From JAEUIG01 sp046349775 (lineage in GTDB: Bacteria; Planctomycetota; Planctomycetia; Planctomycetales; Planctomycetaceae), in the NCBI GenBank assembly GCA_046349775.1, contig JAXMBS010000020.1, forward strand, positions 1 through 64,000: DNA of 64,000 nucleotides. Reading direction: 5' to 3'. Both the position numbers and the translations under genes were made by a program. Below the pieces are notes generated by a model that saw only the letters and a list, made by a program, of their open reading frames with translations, made no database searches and was not told the DNA's origin. Below, piece by piece: positions 17,622-24,967 of this stretch; position 1 is the stretch's first letter, and every line of letters starts with the position of its first letter.

Positions 17622-18137
17622 TCACCTGCCGAAGATCTCCCGCAGCTTTGCCTGCCGGAACTGAAAGATCCGCTCTACGTCCGGCTGCACGAACAAGCGG
17701 TTCACCAGCCGGCCTCCGGGGACGCGGTAATCGACCGTATCGCTCACGAGCGTGCCGCCATCGACGGCTTCAAAGTCGTGGATATGCCTCCAGAAGCGAT
17801 ACGGACCCCGCACCTGCTCGTCGACGAACAAATTGGGCGGGTCCCAGACGGAGATCAAGGATCGCCACCGCATCGGCAGCCCGCGAATTCGCAAGCGATA
17901 GTCGATGAGCGCGCCGACTCGCATGGCGATCGGGCGCGGCGAAACGATATGAAACCGGATCCACGCCGGCGTCAGGATTTCCAGGTTGCCGGCATCTGAG
18001 AAGAATGCGAAGACTTCATCGAGTTTTGCGGGGACCAGCAACCGGGATTCCAGTCGAAACTGCCCCCGCTCGTGAGGGTGCGGCCCGATCGTGACACCAC
18101 CGGTGGCCTGTTCGTTGGCGGCAATCTGTGCGGACAT
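17622..18137 (-). CDS. SRPBCC-family (START-like) protein
   Basis: This 171-residue protein has the helix-grip fold used to hold hydrophobic ligands. It reads FRLESRLLVPAKLDEVFAFF, then AGNLEILTPAWIRFHIVSPR, IDYRLRIRGLPMRWRSLISV, GPYRFWRHIHDFEAVDGGTL and DTVDYRVPGGRLVNRLFV. This is the pattern of the SRPBCC/ligand-binding proteins found fused to or beside nucleoside-diphosphate-sugar epimerases. The ATG at 18137 is followed by about 25 disordered residues. It is convergent with the BMC operon; ligand unknown. Confidence 0.85.
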   Translation of the reverse strand: MSAQIAANEQATGGVTIGPHPHERGQFRLESRLLVPAKLDEVFAFFSDAGNLEILTPAWIRFHIVSPRPIAMRVGALIDYRLRIRGLPMRWRSLISVWDPPNLFVDEQVRGPYRFWRHIHDFEAVDGGTLVSDTVDYRVPGGRLVNRLFVQPDVERIFQFRQAKLREIFGR

Positions 18138-18409
18138 GCGTTTCCCCTATTCCCCAGCACCGCAGCCAGGAGCGGGAATTAACACGCCCGGCCGGGAATC
18201 TCGTCGGCGGGGTCCGTTGCAATGCCTTCCGTCGCGCCTATGATGAACAGGAGAAACGCATGCCATGACTGGGCGGCGCGGGGAACCGCCGGCCCTGTCC
18301 CCCGCTGCCTGCGGACGCCGCCGCGCCGGCGGCATCGCCCACCCGAAGAACACGCCGCAGCGCGGTTTGCGTTCCATTCCTGACCATTCCATTCTGAGGT
18401 ATTTCGCCT

Positions 18410-19506
18410 GTGAGCGCCAGTCTCGAACAACGGATTCAGGAAGCCCGGAAAAAGCTGGACGAGCAGACGGTTCGCATCGTCCAATTACACTTTCACCCGG
18501 AACAGGGCGCGCCGTTCTGGCTCGAAAAAGCCAAGACCTACAACTTCAATCCGCTGAAGGACGTCAAGTGCTTTGACGACCTCAAGAAGTTTCCGCTGTT
18601 TGAGGACGACTGGCTCCGCGGCGGTCCGGTGCAGCGGTTCCTGCCGAAGAAGTGGCACAACGATCCCAAGTACGTCTTCGAAACCGGCGGCACAACCGGC
18701 ATCCCGAAGTCGCGGTGCGTCGTGCGGGACCACTGGATCGACTACGAGCTGTTCTCGGAAACCTTGCCCGACGCGAGTTTCCCCAAGGGGACCAACTGGC
18801 TGATGCTCGGCCCCTCCGGGCCGCGCCGACTGCGACTGGCCGTGGAGCACCTGTGCCAGTTCCGCGGCGGTATCTGCTTCTGCGTCGATCTCGATCCGCG
18901 CTGGGTCGTCAAATTGCTGAAGAAAGGAGACGTCCAGGGTGCGAAAGATTACGCCGATCACTGCATCGACCAGGCGGTGACGATCCTCGGCGCCGGACAC
19001 GACATCAGGTGCGCCTTCGCGACGCCGAAACTCCTCGAAGCACTCGCCCTGCGGCTGATCGACAACGGATCGGGCATCGAGGAATCCGGAATCAAGGGTA
19101 TCTTCTGCGGCGGCACCGAGATGACGGCCCAGTGGATGCGGTTCGCCAAGGAGGAACTCCTCGGCCCCAACGTGCACATCGCCCCGACCTACGGCAATAC
19201 GCTGATGGGACTGGCCTGCGGCAAGCCGGTGTCGGCAGCCGAGAATTACAAGATCAGCTATTACGCGCCGCAGCCGCGGGCCACGATCGAAGTGGTCGAC
19301 TTCCAGGACTACAACAAAGTCGTCCCGTACGGCAGCACCGGCCGCGTCAAACTGTACACATTGACCGAGGAACTGTTTGTGCCGGGCTTCATGGAGCGCG
19401 ACGAAGGCGAGCGCGAAAAACCCTACGACACCTACCCCTGGGACGGCATCAGCGGCACGCGACCTTCCATGAGCTGGCAAAAACGACCACGGTGGGTGCT
19501 TATTAG
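18410..19506 (+). CDS. Adenylate-forming acyl ligase (PaaK/F390-synthetase-like), frame broken near 19464
   Basis: A member of the ANL superfamily, activating a carboxylate with ATP. The P-loop-like motif is YVFETGGTTGIPKSR (about residues 86-100). Further marks are GIFCGGTEMTAQWMRFAKEE and PTYGNTLMGLACGKPV, where the family's YG-T element sits, and GSTGRVKLYTLTEELFVPGF. At about 366 residues it lacks most of the mobile C-terminal domain of full-length acyl-CoA synthetases. The 3' end is shifted: the original reading ends RPFHELAKTTTVGAY with the stop at 19504-19506, needing one base near 19464; as sequenced the frame runs to 19513. An aldehyde-dehydrogenase-fold gene lies downstream. Confidence 0.8.
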
Positions 19507-19662
19507 GATTTGACGCAAAGCGGCCGAGACGCAAAGACGCGCTGGAGAAGAGGACGGCAGTTCGCGCATCACGATCCGATCACAGCACCGGGACAGAATT
19601 GACAAAGTGAATTGGGTGGGCCGCGTGTTCGCCCATTTGGCGTCCTTCGAGTTTGTGACCGC

Positions 19663-20066
19663 ATGTCGGACGATGATTTAAGCCACGAGATCATCGGCGC
19701 AGCCATCGAAGTTCACAGAACGCTCGGCCCCGGTTTGCTGGAATCCGTCTACGAAGAGTCGCTGTATTACGAACTTCAATGTCGCGAAATATTGGTGCTC
19801 GACGACAGATTGAAGTGCCAATCGCCTACAAAGGCCGCGTCCTCGATGGACGCTTGCGTCTCGATCTTCTCGTGGAAGATCGTGGCATCGTGGAATGTAA
19901 GTCCACTATCGAAGACCACCCCGTATTTCGAGCTCAGTGTCTGACCCAATTGCGTCTGACCGGACTTCGATTGGGCTTAGTCGTGAATTTCGGTCAGTCC
20001 ACGTTGAAGGACGGTGTCCACCGCGTAATCAACGGCTTTGCGGAATCAGCCCCGACTCAACCCTGA
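19663..20066 (+). CDS. GxxExxY protein (PD-(D/E)XK-like), frame broken near 19785
   Basis: Proteins of the GxxExxY family share HEIIGAAIEVHRTLGPGLLE followed by SVYEESLYYELQCR, as seen here from the ATG at 19663. After the break the frame continues with the pair Gln-Ile-Glu-Val-Pro and VLDGRLRLDLLVEDRGIVEC followed by Lys. The D...E-x-K spacing of that segment matches a PD-(D/E)XK nuclease-like core. It ends LGLVVNFGQSTLKDGVHRVI. About 134 residues after removing one frame change. The function of the family is not established. Confidence 0.75.
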
Positions 20067-20111
20067 TTTCCTCACGCCTTGCAACCTGCGTGTTTGCACA
20101 AATCAGAGTTA

Positions 20112-20145
20112 TCTGTGCGTCTTCGTGACTTCGTGACTCTGTGTC
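20112..20145. repeat. Heptad-type intergenic repeat, copy before the ALDH gene
   Basis: The stretch starts TCTGTGCGTCTTCGTGACTT and ends ACTCTGTGTC. It matches the right arm of the inverted repeat after the ALDH gene (21661-21696) in the same orientation, with a few differences. Steps of about seven bases (CTTCGTG, ACTTCGT, GACTCTG) build it. It ends 23 bases before the ALDH start codon. Confidence 0.7.
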
Positions 20146-20168
20146 AACACTTATCGGAGTTCTGAATC

Positions 20169-21605
20169 ATGCTTGAAATTCCCGTCGTTCGCTGGGGCCA
20201 GCCCTACGAGTCCGTCGAAAAGCAGCCGGTCGTTCACTTTGAGACCGGCGAAGAACTTGCCGTCATGCATCAGGCGAATGCCGGCCTGATCAAGCTCGAC
20301 GGCCGCAAGGCCGGCAAGGCCCGCGACATCCTCCGCCAGTTCTCGATCGAACAACTGTGCGGCATGTGCGCGAAGGCGGCCGACCTGTATATGGAAGGCA
20401 CGCTGCCGCTCGGCAGCGGCACGCAGACTCCGCAGGAGTTCTGCCGGATGCAGTCCGCCACCACCGGCCTGCCCGAGCACATGTGCGCGTCGAACATGCG
20501 GAAGAACGCGTTCGTCCTGCGGCACATGCAGGAAGTCCTCGAAGCGCTCACGCGCGGGCTGCCGTTTGAAGTTCTGACGCGCGGCTGGGGCATGGAGAGC
20601 CGCGGCATCCCCGTCTCCTACCAGGCCCAGACGACGGTCGTCGGCATGGTCCTGCCATCGAACTCCCCCGGCGTGCACACCCTCTGGATGCCCGTCATTC
20701 CCCTGCAGATCGGCCTGGTCCTCAAGCCCGGCCCGCAGGAGCCCTGGACCCCGTATCGGATGTACGAGGCCTTTGCCCAGGCCGGCGTCCCGCGCGAAGT
20801 CATGTCGATTTACCCCGGCGGTCCGGACTGCGGCGCCGCCGTGCTCGAAACCTGCAACCGAGCCATGATCTTCGGCGGCACCGCCACCGTCGAACGCTAC
20901 AAGGGAGACCCGCGCGTCCAGGCGCACGGCCCCGGCTTCTCCAAGATCCTCCTTGGCGACGACGTGGTCGACGACTGGGAGAAGCATCTCGATCTGATGT
21001 TCGACAGCGTGTACGTCAACAGCGGTCGGTCGTGCATCAGTTGCTCCGGCATCTGGGCCAGCCGGCACACGGAAAAGATCGCGGACGCTTTGGCGAAGCG
21101 GATGGGACCGGTCACTCCCAAGCCCATGACCGACCCGACGGCCGGGCTGGCGGCGTTCACGCTCCCCGGCGCCGCCGAGGCGATGCACAACGACATCGAG
21201 GAGAAACTCAAGCAGCCGGGCGTGACCGAAGTCACCGCGAAATATCGTGACGGCGCACGGCTGGTCAAGCAGGAGCGCTGCGACTACCTGCGGCCGACGG
21301 TCATTCACGCGAAGTCGCCCGAGCCGGCGCTGGCCAACACCGAGTACATGTTCCCGTTCGTCTCGGTCGTCGAATGCCCGCAGGCCGAGATGATCAAGAA
21401 AATCGGCGCGACGCTCGTTGCCTCGGCAATCACGAAGGACGAAAAGTGGTCGCAGCAGCTCCTGGATGCGACGAACATCGACCGGCTGAACATCGGGGCG
21501 GTGAAGACGCTGGCCCTCAACTGGCTGCAGCCGCACGAGGGGAACATCATCGACTTCCTGTTCCGCGCCCGTGCCTTCCAGAACAGCCCACCCCCGGCGC
21601 ACTAA
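20169..21605 (+). CDS. Aldehyde-dehydrogenase-fold acyl reductase
   Basis: This is a 478-residue intact ALDH-superfamily protein. The nucleotide-binding segment reads VGMVLPSNSPGVHTLWMPVI and then IGLVLKPGPQEPW. The catalytic-cysteine region is YVNSGRSCISCSGIW (about residues 289-303), with two candidate Cys residues. The usual glycine-rich strand appears as AMIFGGTATVERY. It differs from the PduP-like enzyme in the BMC operon and has no encapsulation-like helix. The adenylating ligase upstream suggests a two-enzyme route in which an activated acyl group is reduced to an aldehyde, but the substrate cannot be read from sequence. A plain aldehyde oxidation role remains possible. Confidence 0.8.
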   Translation: MLEIPVVRWGQPYESVEKQPVVHFETGEELAVMHQANAGLIKLDGRKAGKARDILRQFSIEQLCGMCAKAADLYMEGTLPLGSGTQTPQEFCRMQSATTGLPEHMCASNMRKNAFVLRHMQEVLEALTRGLPFEVLTRGWGMESRGIPVSYQAQTTVVGMVLPSNSPGVHTLWMPVIPLQIGLVLKPGPQEPWTPYRMYEAFAQAGVPREVMSIYPGGPDCGAAVLETCNRAMIFGGTATVERYKGDPRVQAHGPGFSKILLGDDVVDDWEKHLDLMFDSVYVNSGRSCISCSGIWASRHTEKIADALAKRMGPVTPKPMTDPTAGLAAFTLPGAAEAMHNDIEEKLKQPGVTEVTAKYRDGARLVKQERCDYLRPTVIHAKSPEPALANTEYMFPFVSVVECPQAEMIKKIGATLVASAITKDEKWSQQLLDATNIDRLNIGAVKTLALNWLQPHEGNIIDFLFRARAFQNSPPPAH

Positions 21606-21610
21606 ATAGC

Positions 21611-21696
21611 GACACAAAGTCACGAAGTCACAAAGACGCACAGAGAATTATGTATTGAAATCTCTGTGCGTCTTCGTGTCTCTGTGACTCTGTGTC
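21611..21696. repeat. 86-base near-palindrome between convergent genes
   Basis: The arms at 21611-21646 and 21661-21696 are 36 bases each and largely complementary, separated by a 14-base A/T-rich loop. Each arm is built of heptad-like units (CTCTGTG, CGTCTT, CGTGTCT). It sits exactly between the stops of the ALDH gene (plus) and the SufE-SufS gene (minus), so it can serve as a bidirectional transcript end. A copy of the right arm lies at 20112-20145. Confidence 0.8.
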
Positions 21697-21703
21697 AAAT
21701 CCC

Positions 21704-23440
21704 TCAGGCACCCGCCTTCTCCCGCGCGAACTGCAGTGCGTCGATCAGCGTATCGACGTCATCCGTCGTGTTGTAGAACGCCAGGCTCGCCCGCACGCTC
21801 GCCGGGATGCACAACAATTCGTGCAGCGGCATCGTGCAGTGGTGACCGTGCCGCACGCACACACCCTTGAGGTCGAGCAGCTGCGCCACGTCCTGTGCCG
21901 CAACGCCGTCGAGCGTAAAGCTGAAAATTGCTCCCTTATGGGCGGTCGACGGCCCGTACAGCTTCAGCCCGGGCACTTCGCTCAGTCGTTTCGTCGCGTA
22001 CCTCAGCAGTGTCTGCTCGTGCGTGTGAATGCCGCACAGTCCCAGTCCGCTGACATAGTCGATCGCCGTCCCCAATGCGATCGCCTGCGCAATCGCCGGC
22101 GTCCCGGCCTCGAACTTTGCCGGCAGTTCCGCCGTCTTGAACGACTGTTGCGTCACCTCGGAAATCATGTGCCCGCCGCAGAGGAATGGGTCCATCGCGT
22201 CGAGGAGCTCGCGCCGGCCGTACAGCACGCCGACGCCCGTCGGTCCGTACAGCTTGTGGCCGGAAAACGCCAAGAAGTCGATCCCCTCTTTGGCGACGTT
22301 GACCGGCATATGTGGCACGCTCTGTGCGCCGTCCACGAGCACGAGGGCGCCGATCTTCTTGGCCCGACGAATGATCTCCGCCAGCGGAGGCACAGTTCCA
22401 AGGACATTCGACATCCCGGTGACGGCGACGATCTTCGTTTTTGGCGTCAGCAGGTTGTCGAGCCGGTTCAGATCCAGTTGTCCATCGGCAGCCAGCGGGA
22501 TGTATTTCAGCGCGGCTCCCGTGGCTGACGCAATGAACTGCCACGGCACGATGTTCGCGTGATGCTCGATCACGCTCAGCAGGATTTCGTCGCCGGGCTT
22601 CAGGAACTTGCGGCCCCAGGCCTGCGCCACAAGGTTGATCGACATCGTCGTACCCGACGTAAATACGATCTCCTCGATGCGCTCCGCCCCGATGAACCGT
22701 TGGACGGTCTCGCGCGACTTCTCCAGTTCCCGACTGACGCGGTCGCCGAACCGGTATACGCCGCGGTACGCGTTCGCGTAATACTCTTCGTACACCTCGC
22801 GCTCTTTGTCGATCACCGCGCGCGGCTTCTGCGCCGACGAGGCGCTGTCGAGATAGACGACCGGGATCCCGGACGGCAGCGATTGTTGCAGCGCCGGAAA
22901 GTCCTTGCGGACGGCCTGCACGTTCAGCCGGTCCATCCGTCCTGCCGGCCGCACCGGCTCGGAGACCGACAGCGCCGGCGCCTGGGAAGGTAGACGCTCC
23001 GCCGACTTCGGCAGCGCCGTCTGGGCAATCTCCCGGACACGCCGCACCATCGCGTGCAAGCCGTTCCGCCGCTGCGGCACCAAGTGCGCTTCCAGGCCCA
23101 GCCGGGCAAACACGGCTTCCGGTTCCGCCGTCAGAACCTCCGCCGGCGTTTTGCCGTTGAAAATCGTCAGCAGGACGACGATCAGCCCGTCGACGATCAT
23201 CGCGTCGCTTTTGGCGCGGATGTCGAGGACTTTCCGGCCGGCTTGCTCCTGCACCTGTGCCACGAGCCACACCCGTGCCTGGCAGCCGGGCACGAGGTTC
23301 GCCGGCGCCTTGTCGGCGGCCGGCAGGTCCGGCAGCTCGCGGCCCAGCTCAATCAGGTACTCGCACTGATCTTCCCATTCGCCGAGGAAGTCGAATTCCT
23401 CGACCAGCTCGTCGATCGTCAACTGCCCGAGTTCCGGCAC
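21704..23440 (-). CDS. SufE-SufS fusion: sulfur acceptor plus cysteine desulfurase
   Basis: This 578-residue protein joins two partners of Fe-S cluster assembly that are usually separate. Residues about 1-140 are SufE (LTIDELVEEFDFLGEWEDQC, the active-site Cys53 in LVPGCQARVW, DAMIVDGLIVVLLTIFNGKT). After a linker of about 35 residues comes a full SufS class V aminotransferase. Its start reads VRKDFPALQQSLP. It has VVYLDSASSAQKP, FTSGTTMSINLVAQAWGRKF, the PLP lysine in AFSGHKLYGPTGVGVLYGRR, and the C-terminal region VRHGHHCTMPLHELL with its catalytic Cys. SufS makes alanine and a persulfide, which SufE takes up. No sufBCD genes are adjacent. The frame is intact. Confidence 0.93.
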   Translation of the reverse strand: MPELGQLTIDELVEEFDFLGEWEDQCEYLIELGRELPDLPAADKAPANLVPGCQARVWLVAQVQEQAGRKVLDIRAKSDAMIVDGLIVVLLTIFNGKTPAEVLTAEPEAVFARLGLEAHLVPQRRNGLHAMVRRVREIAQTALPKSAERLPSQAPALSVSEPVRPAGRMDRLNVQAVRKDFPALQQSLPSGIPVVYLDSASSAQKPRAVIDKEREVYEEYYANAYRGVYRFGDRVSRELEKSRETVQRFIGAERIEEIVFTSGTTMSINLVAQAWGRKFLKPGDEILLSVIEHHANIVPWQFIASATGAALKYIPLAADGQLDLNRLDNLLTPKTKIVAVTGMSNVLGTVPPLAEIIRRAKKIGALVLVDGAQSVPHMPVNVAKEGIDFLAFSGHKLYGPTGVGVLYGRRELLDAMDPFLCGGHMISEVTQQSFKTAELPAKFEAGTPAIAQAIALGTAIDYVSGLGLCGIHTHEQTLLRYATKRLSEVPGLKLYGPSTAHKGAIFSFTLDGVAAQDVAQLLDLKGVCVRHGHHCTMPLHELLCIPASVRASLAFYNTTDDVDTLIDALQFAREKAGA

Positions 23441-23631
23441 AATTCGGCTCCGATATGACCCCGATCTCTACGGGGCATTCTAGAGCGTCGCGCCGCACCG
23501 GGCTACGGGCCGCGTGGGCCTCGGGCTGAGAGTCAAGAGCCAAGGGCAGCACCCTTGCTGACCGCTGATAGCTGACGCCTGACGGCCGACCGCTTCCCCC
23601 GCCGACAACTGACGGCCGAAAATCGACGACC

Positions 23632-23675
23632 AAAAAAGCAAACGGCCCGCTTCCCCCTCCAGGAAGCGGACCGTT
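23632..23675 (-). terminator. Rho-independent terminator of the small secreted protein gene
   Basis: On the minus strand a stem AACGG-T-CCGCTTCC pairs with GGAAGCGG-G-CCGTT, with a 7-base loop and one mismatch. It is followed by TTTGCTTTTTT. It begins 28 bases after the stop of the gene at 23703-24005. Confidence 0.85.
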
Positions 23676-23702
23676 CTTCCCTCGTTCCCATCGCCCCCGG
23701 AT

Positions 23703-24005
23703 CTAGAAGACGTCGAGTATATAGTGGTGGCCGCGGTGGTACGGCTTGTCCATCAGGTAGAAGTTGTGCCAATCCGCGTTGTACACCGGGATCTGCCGCT
23801 CTTTGGGATAGCGGTAGTACATGTGGTCGTAGCTTTCCGGGTACGTCTGGAAGTTGTGCGGATAGTAGACGTACGGATAGTAATAGAACCGCTGCCAGTT
23901 GGACGGCTGTCCCGGCGGAGCAGCGTGGGCGTCGCTCGCGCTCAGCGAGGACACGACCGCCGCCGCGATCAGCAGCAGTCCGGTGAATACGGTTCGCTTC
24001 AGCAT
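23703..24005 (-). CDS. Small secreted Tyr-rich protein
   Basis: This 100-residue protein has a clear signal peptide (MLKRTVFTGLLLIAAAVVSS, cut near AHAA). The mature part is dominated by Tyr, Pro and His (NWQRFYYYPYVYYPHNFQTY, then DHMYYRYPKERQIPVYN and GHHYILDVF). Similar short proteins in planctomycetes are sometimes labelled calmodulin-binding, a name without functional support that I do not adopt. It is monocistronic: it has its own strong terminator and 300 bases of upstream space. It may be a wall or surface component, but this is inference. Confidence 0.8.
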   Translation of the reverse strand: MLKRTVFTGLLLIAAAVVSSLSASDAHAAPPGQPSNWQRFYYYPYVYYPHNFQTYPESYDHMYYRYPKERQIPVYNADWHNFYLMDKPYHRGHHYILDVF

Positions 24006-24312
24006 GGATCGTCGCTCCTGGGGCGATTGCGGCGGACCGTGCCGCCGGCGGCGAACGGCCGTTTCCGCCGGTCAGGGCCGGCATTGCAGGCGTCGCACAC
24101 CCCCAAAGATCGGCCGACCGACTGCCGGTGCGTCAGGCTTTTTCGGAAGAAACCGAGTAATCGATACAGGCGGACCGCACAGCGCTGCAAAACAACACAC
24201 CGCGCACGCAGGTGTTCCGCCCTCTGGCGGTCAACCGTTCGCCGCACCGACCGGTCTCACATCGGTCCGTCGTCGCGTTCGTGGAAGCGGGCTGAATCCA
24301 GCTTTCACGCGG
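24006..24312. other. Intergenic gap upstream of the Tyr-rich protein gene
   Basis: About 300 bases hold the 5' region of the minus-strand gene at 23703-24005 and the 3' flank of the gene at 24313. I see no supportable ORF, strong promoter box or terminator. The plus-strand open frames crossing it are Arg-rich shadows. Confidence 0.4.
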
Positions 24313-24723
24313 TCAGCGCGTCCGGAGCAGGCCCGCCGACGATTCGAAGAATTTGCGGCGGCGGTGTTGCGACTGGCCGTCCGTGCGAGCGTGCGCCGCT
24401 TCCAGGTCGCGCAGGTTCGCGGCACAGATGCGACAGCCGACCGTCTGCAAATGGAAGTCAACGTAAGCATGCAGTCCCGAATCGAGTGTGCCGAGCAGAT
24501 AACTGCCGAGCTGGCTGCGGGTAAAGCAACTGAGTCGCTCGCGTCGCCAGATCTCGCCGACCGTGTGGCCCCCTTGATCGCGCCGGCGGGCCAGGATGTT
24601 CGCGTGCTGGCGCAGCGACGCCGAGGCGCGAAGTTCCTTTTCGACCACCGCAGCCCGTTCGGGTGCAAGCATCTCATCGAGATACGAGAGCAGTTCGGCG
24701 TCAGAGATCGTGTGCCCGGTCAT
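24313..24723 (-). CDS. Anti-sigma-like cytosolic protein with a His/Cys motif
   Basis: A 136-residue soluble protein. The N-terminus (SDAELLSYLDEMLAPERAAV) resembles the start of zinc-finger anti-sigma factors. The middle has VGEIWRRERLSCFTRSQLGS, and the later segment YVDFHLQTVGCRICAANLRD contains a His-x5-Cys-x2-Cys pattern of zinc-binding anti-sigma domains. No membrane helix is present. It is downstream of the sulfatase and a short possible gene on the same strand. A regulatory role is inferred from the motif; no sigma factor gene is adjacent. Confidence 0.65.
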   Translation of the reverse strand: MTGHTISDAELLSYLDEMLAPERAAVVEKELRASASLRQHANILARRRDQGGHTVGEIWRRERLSCFTRSQLGSYLLGTLDSGLHAYVDFHLQTVGCRICAANLRDLEAAHARTDGQSQHRRRKFFESSAGLLRTR

Positions 24724-24739
24724 CCGCCACGCGCCCTTG

Positions 24740-24964
24740 TCAGGACTGGAAACCGCCAGGCAGCAGTGTATTCGGTCTGGCGGCCGATTGCAGCACCCGG
24801 CGGACCTGCGCTGTGGCCAACAGCGGAAAGCCTAATTCGGACAGCAGTTGTGGCGACGAATGGGCAAGTTCCGAAATCTCCAAATGTCGCAAAGCCGCAA
24901 GCGAAACGCGATGCCGACGATGCTTCTGACGCGCTGCTACTGCCTCCCACGACCAACGACCCAC
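24740..24964 (-). CDS. Possible small protein between sulfatase and anti-sigma-like gene
   Basis: A 74-residue frame starts 3 bases after the sulfatase stop and ends 16 bases before the next start, the spacing expected of an operon member. It reads MGRWSWEAVAARQKHRRHRV, then SLAALRHLEISELAHSSPQL and LSELGFPLL. The LRHLEISELAHSSPQLLSELGF part faintly resembles short DUF1127-like proteins. No other support, so treat it as tentative. Confidence 0.35.
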   Translation of the reverse strand: MGRWSWEAVAARQKHRRHRVSLAALRHLEISELAHSSPQLLSELGFPLLATAQVRRVLQSAARPNTLLPGGFQS

Positions 24965-24967
24965 TCT

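Noticed and set aside
20169..21605. ALDH-fold gene as a second BMC cargo enzyme
   Set aside because: It lacks an encapsulation-type helix, is separated from the operon by a minus-strand gene, and differs from the PduP-like enzyme.
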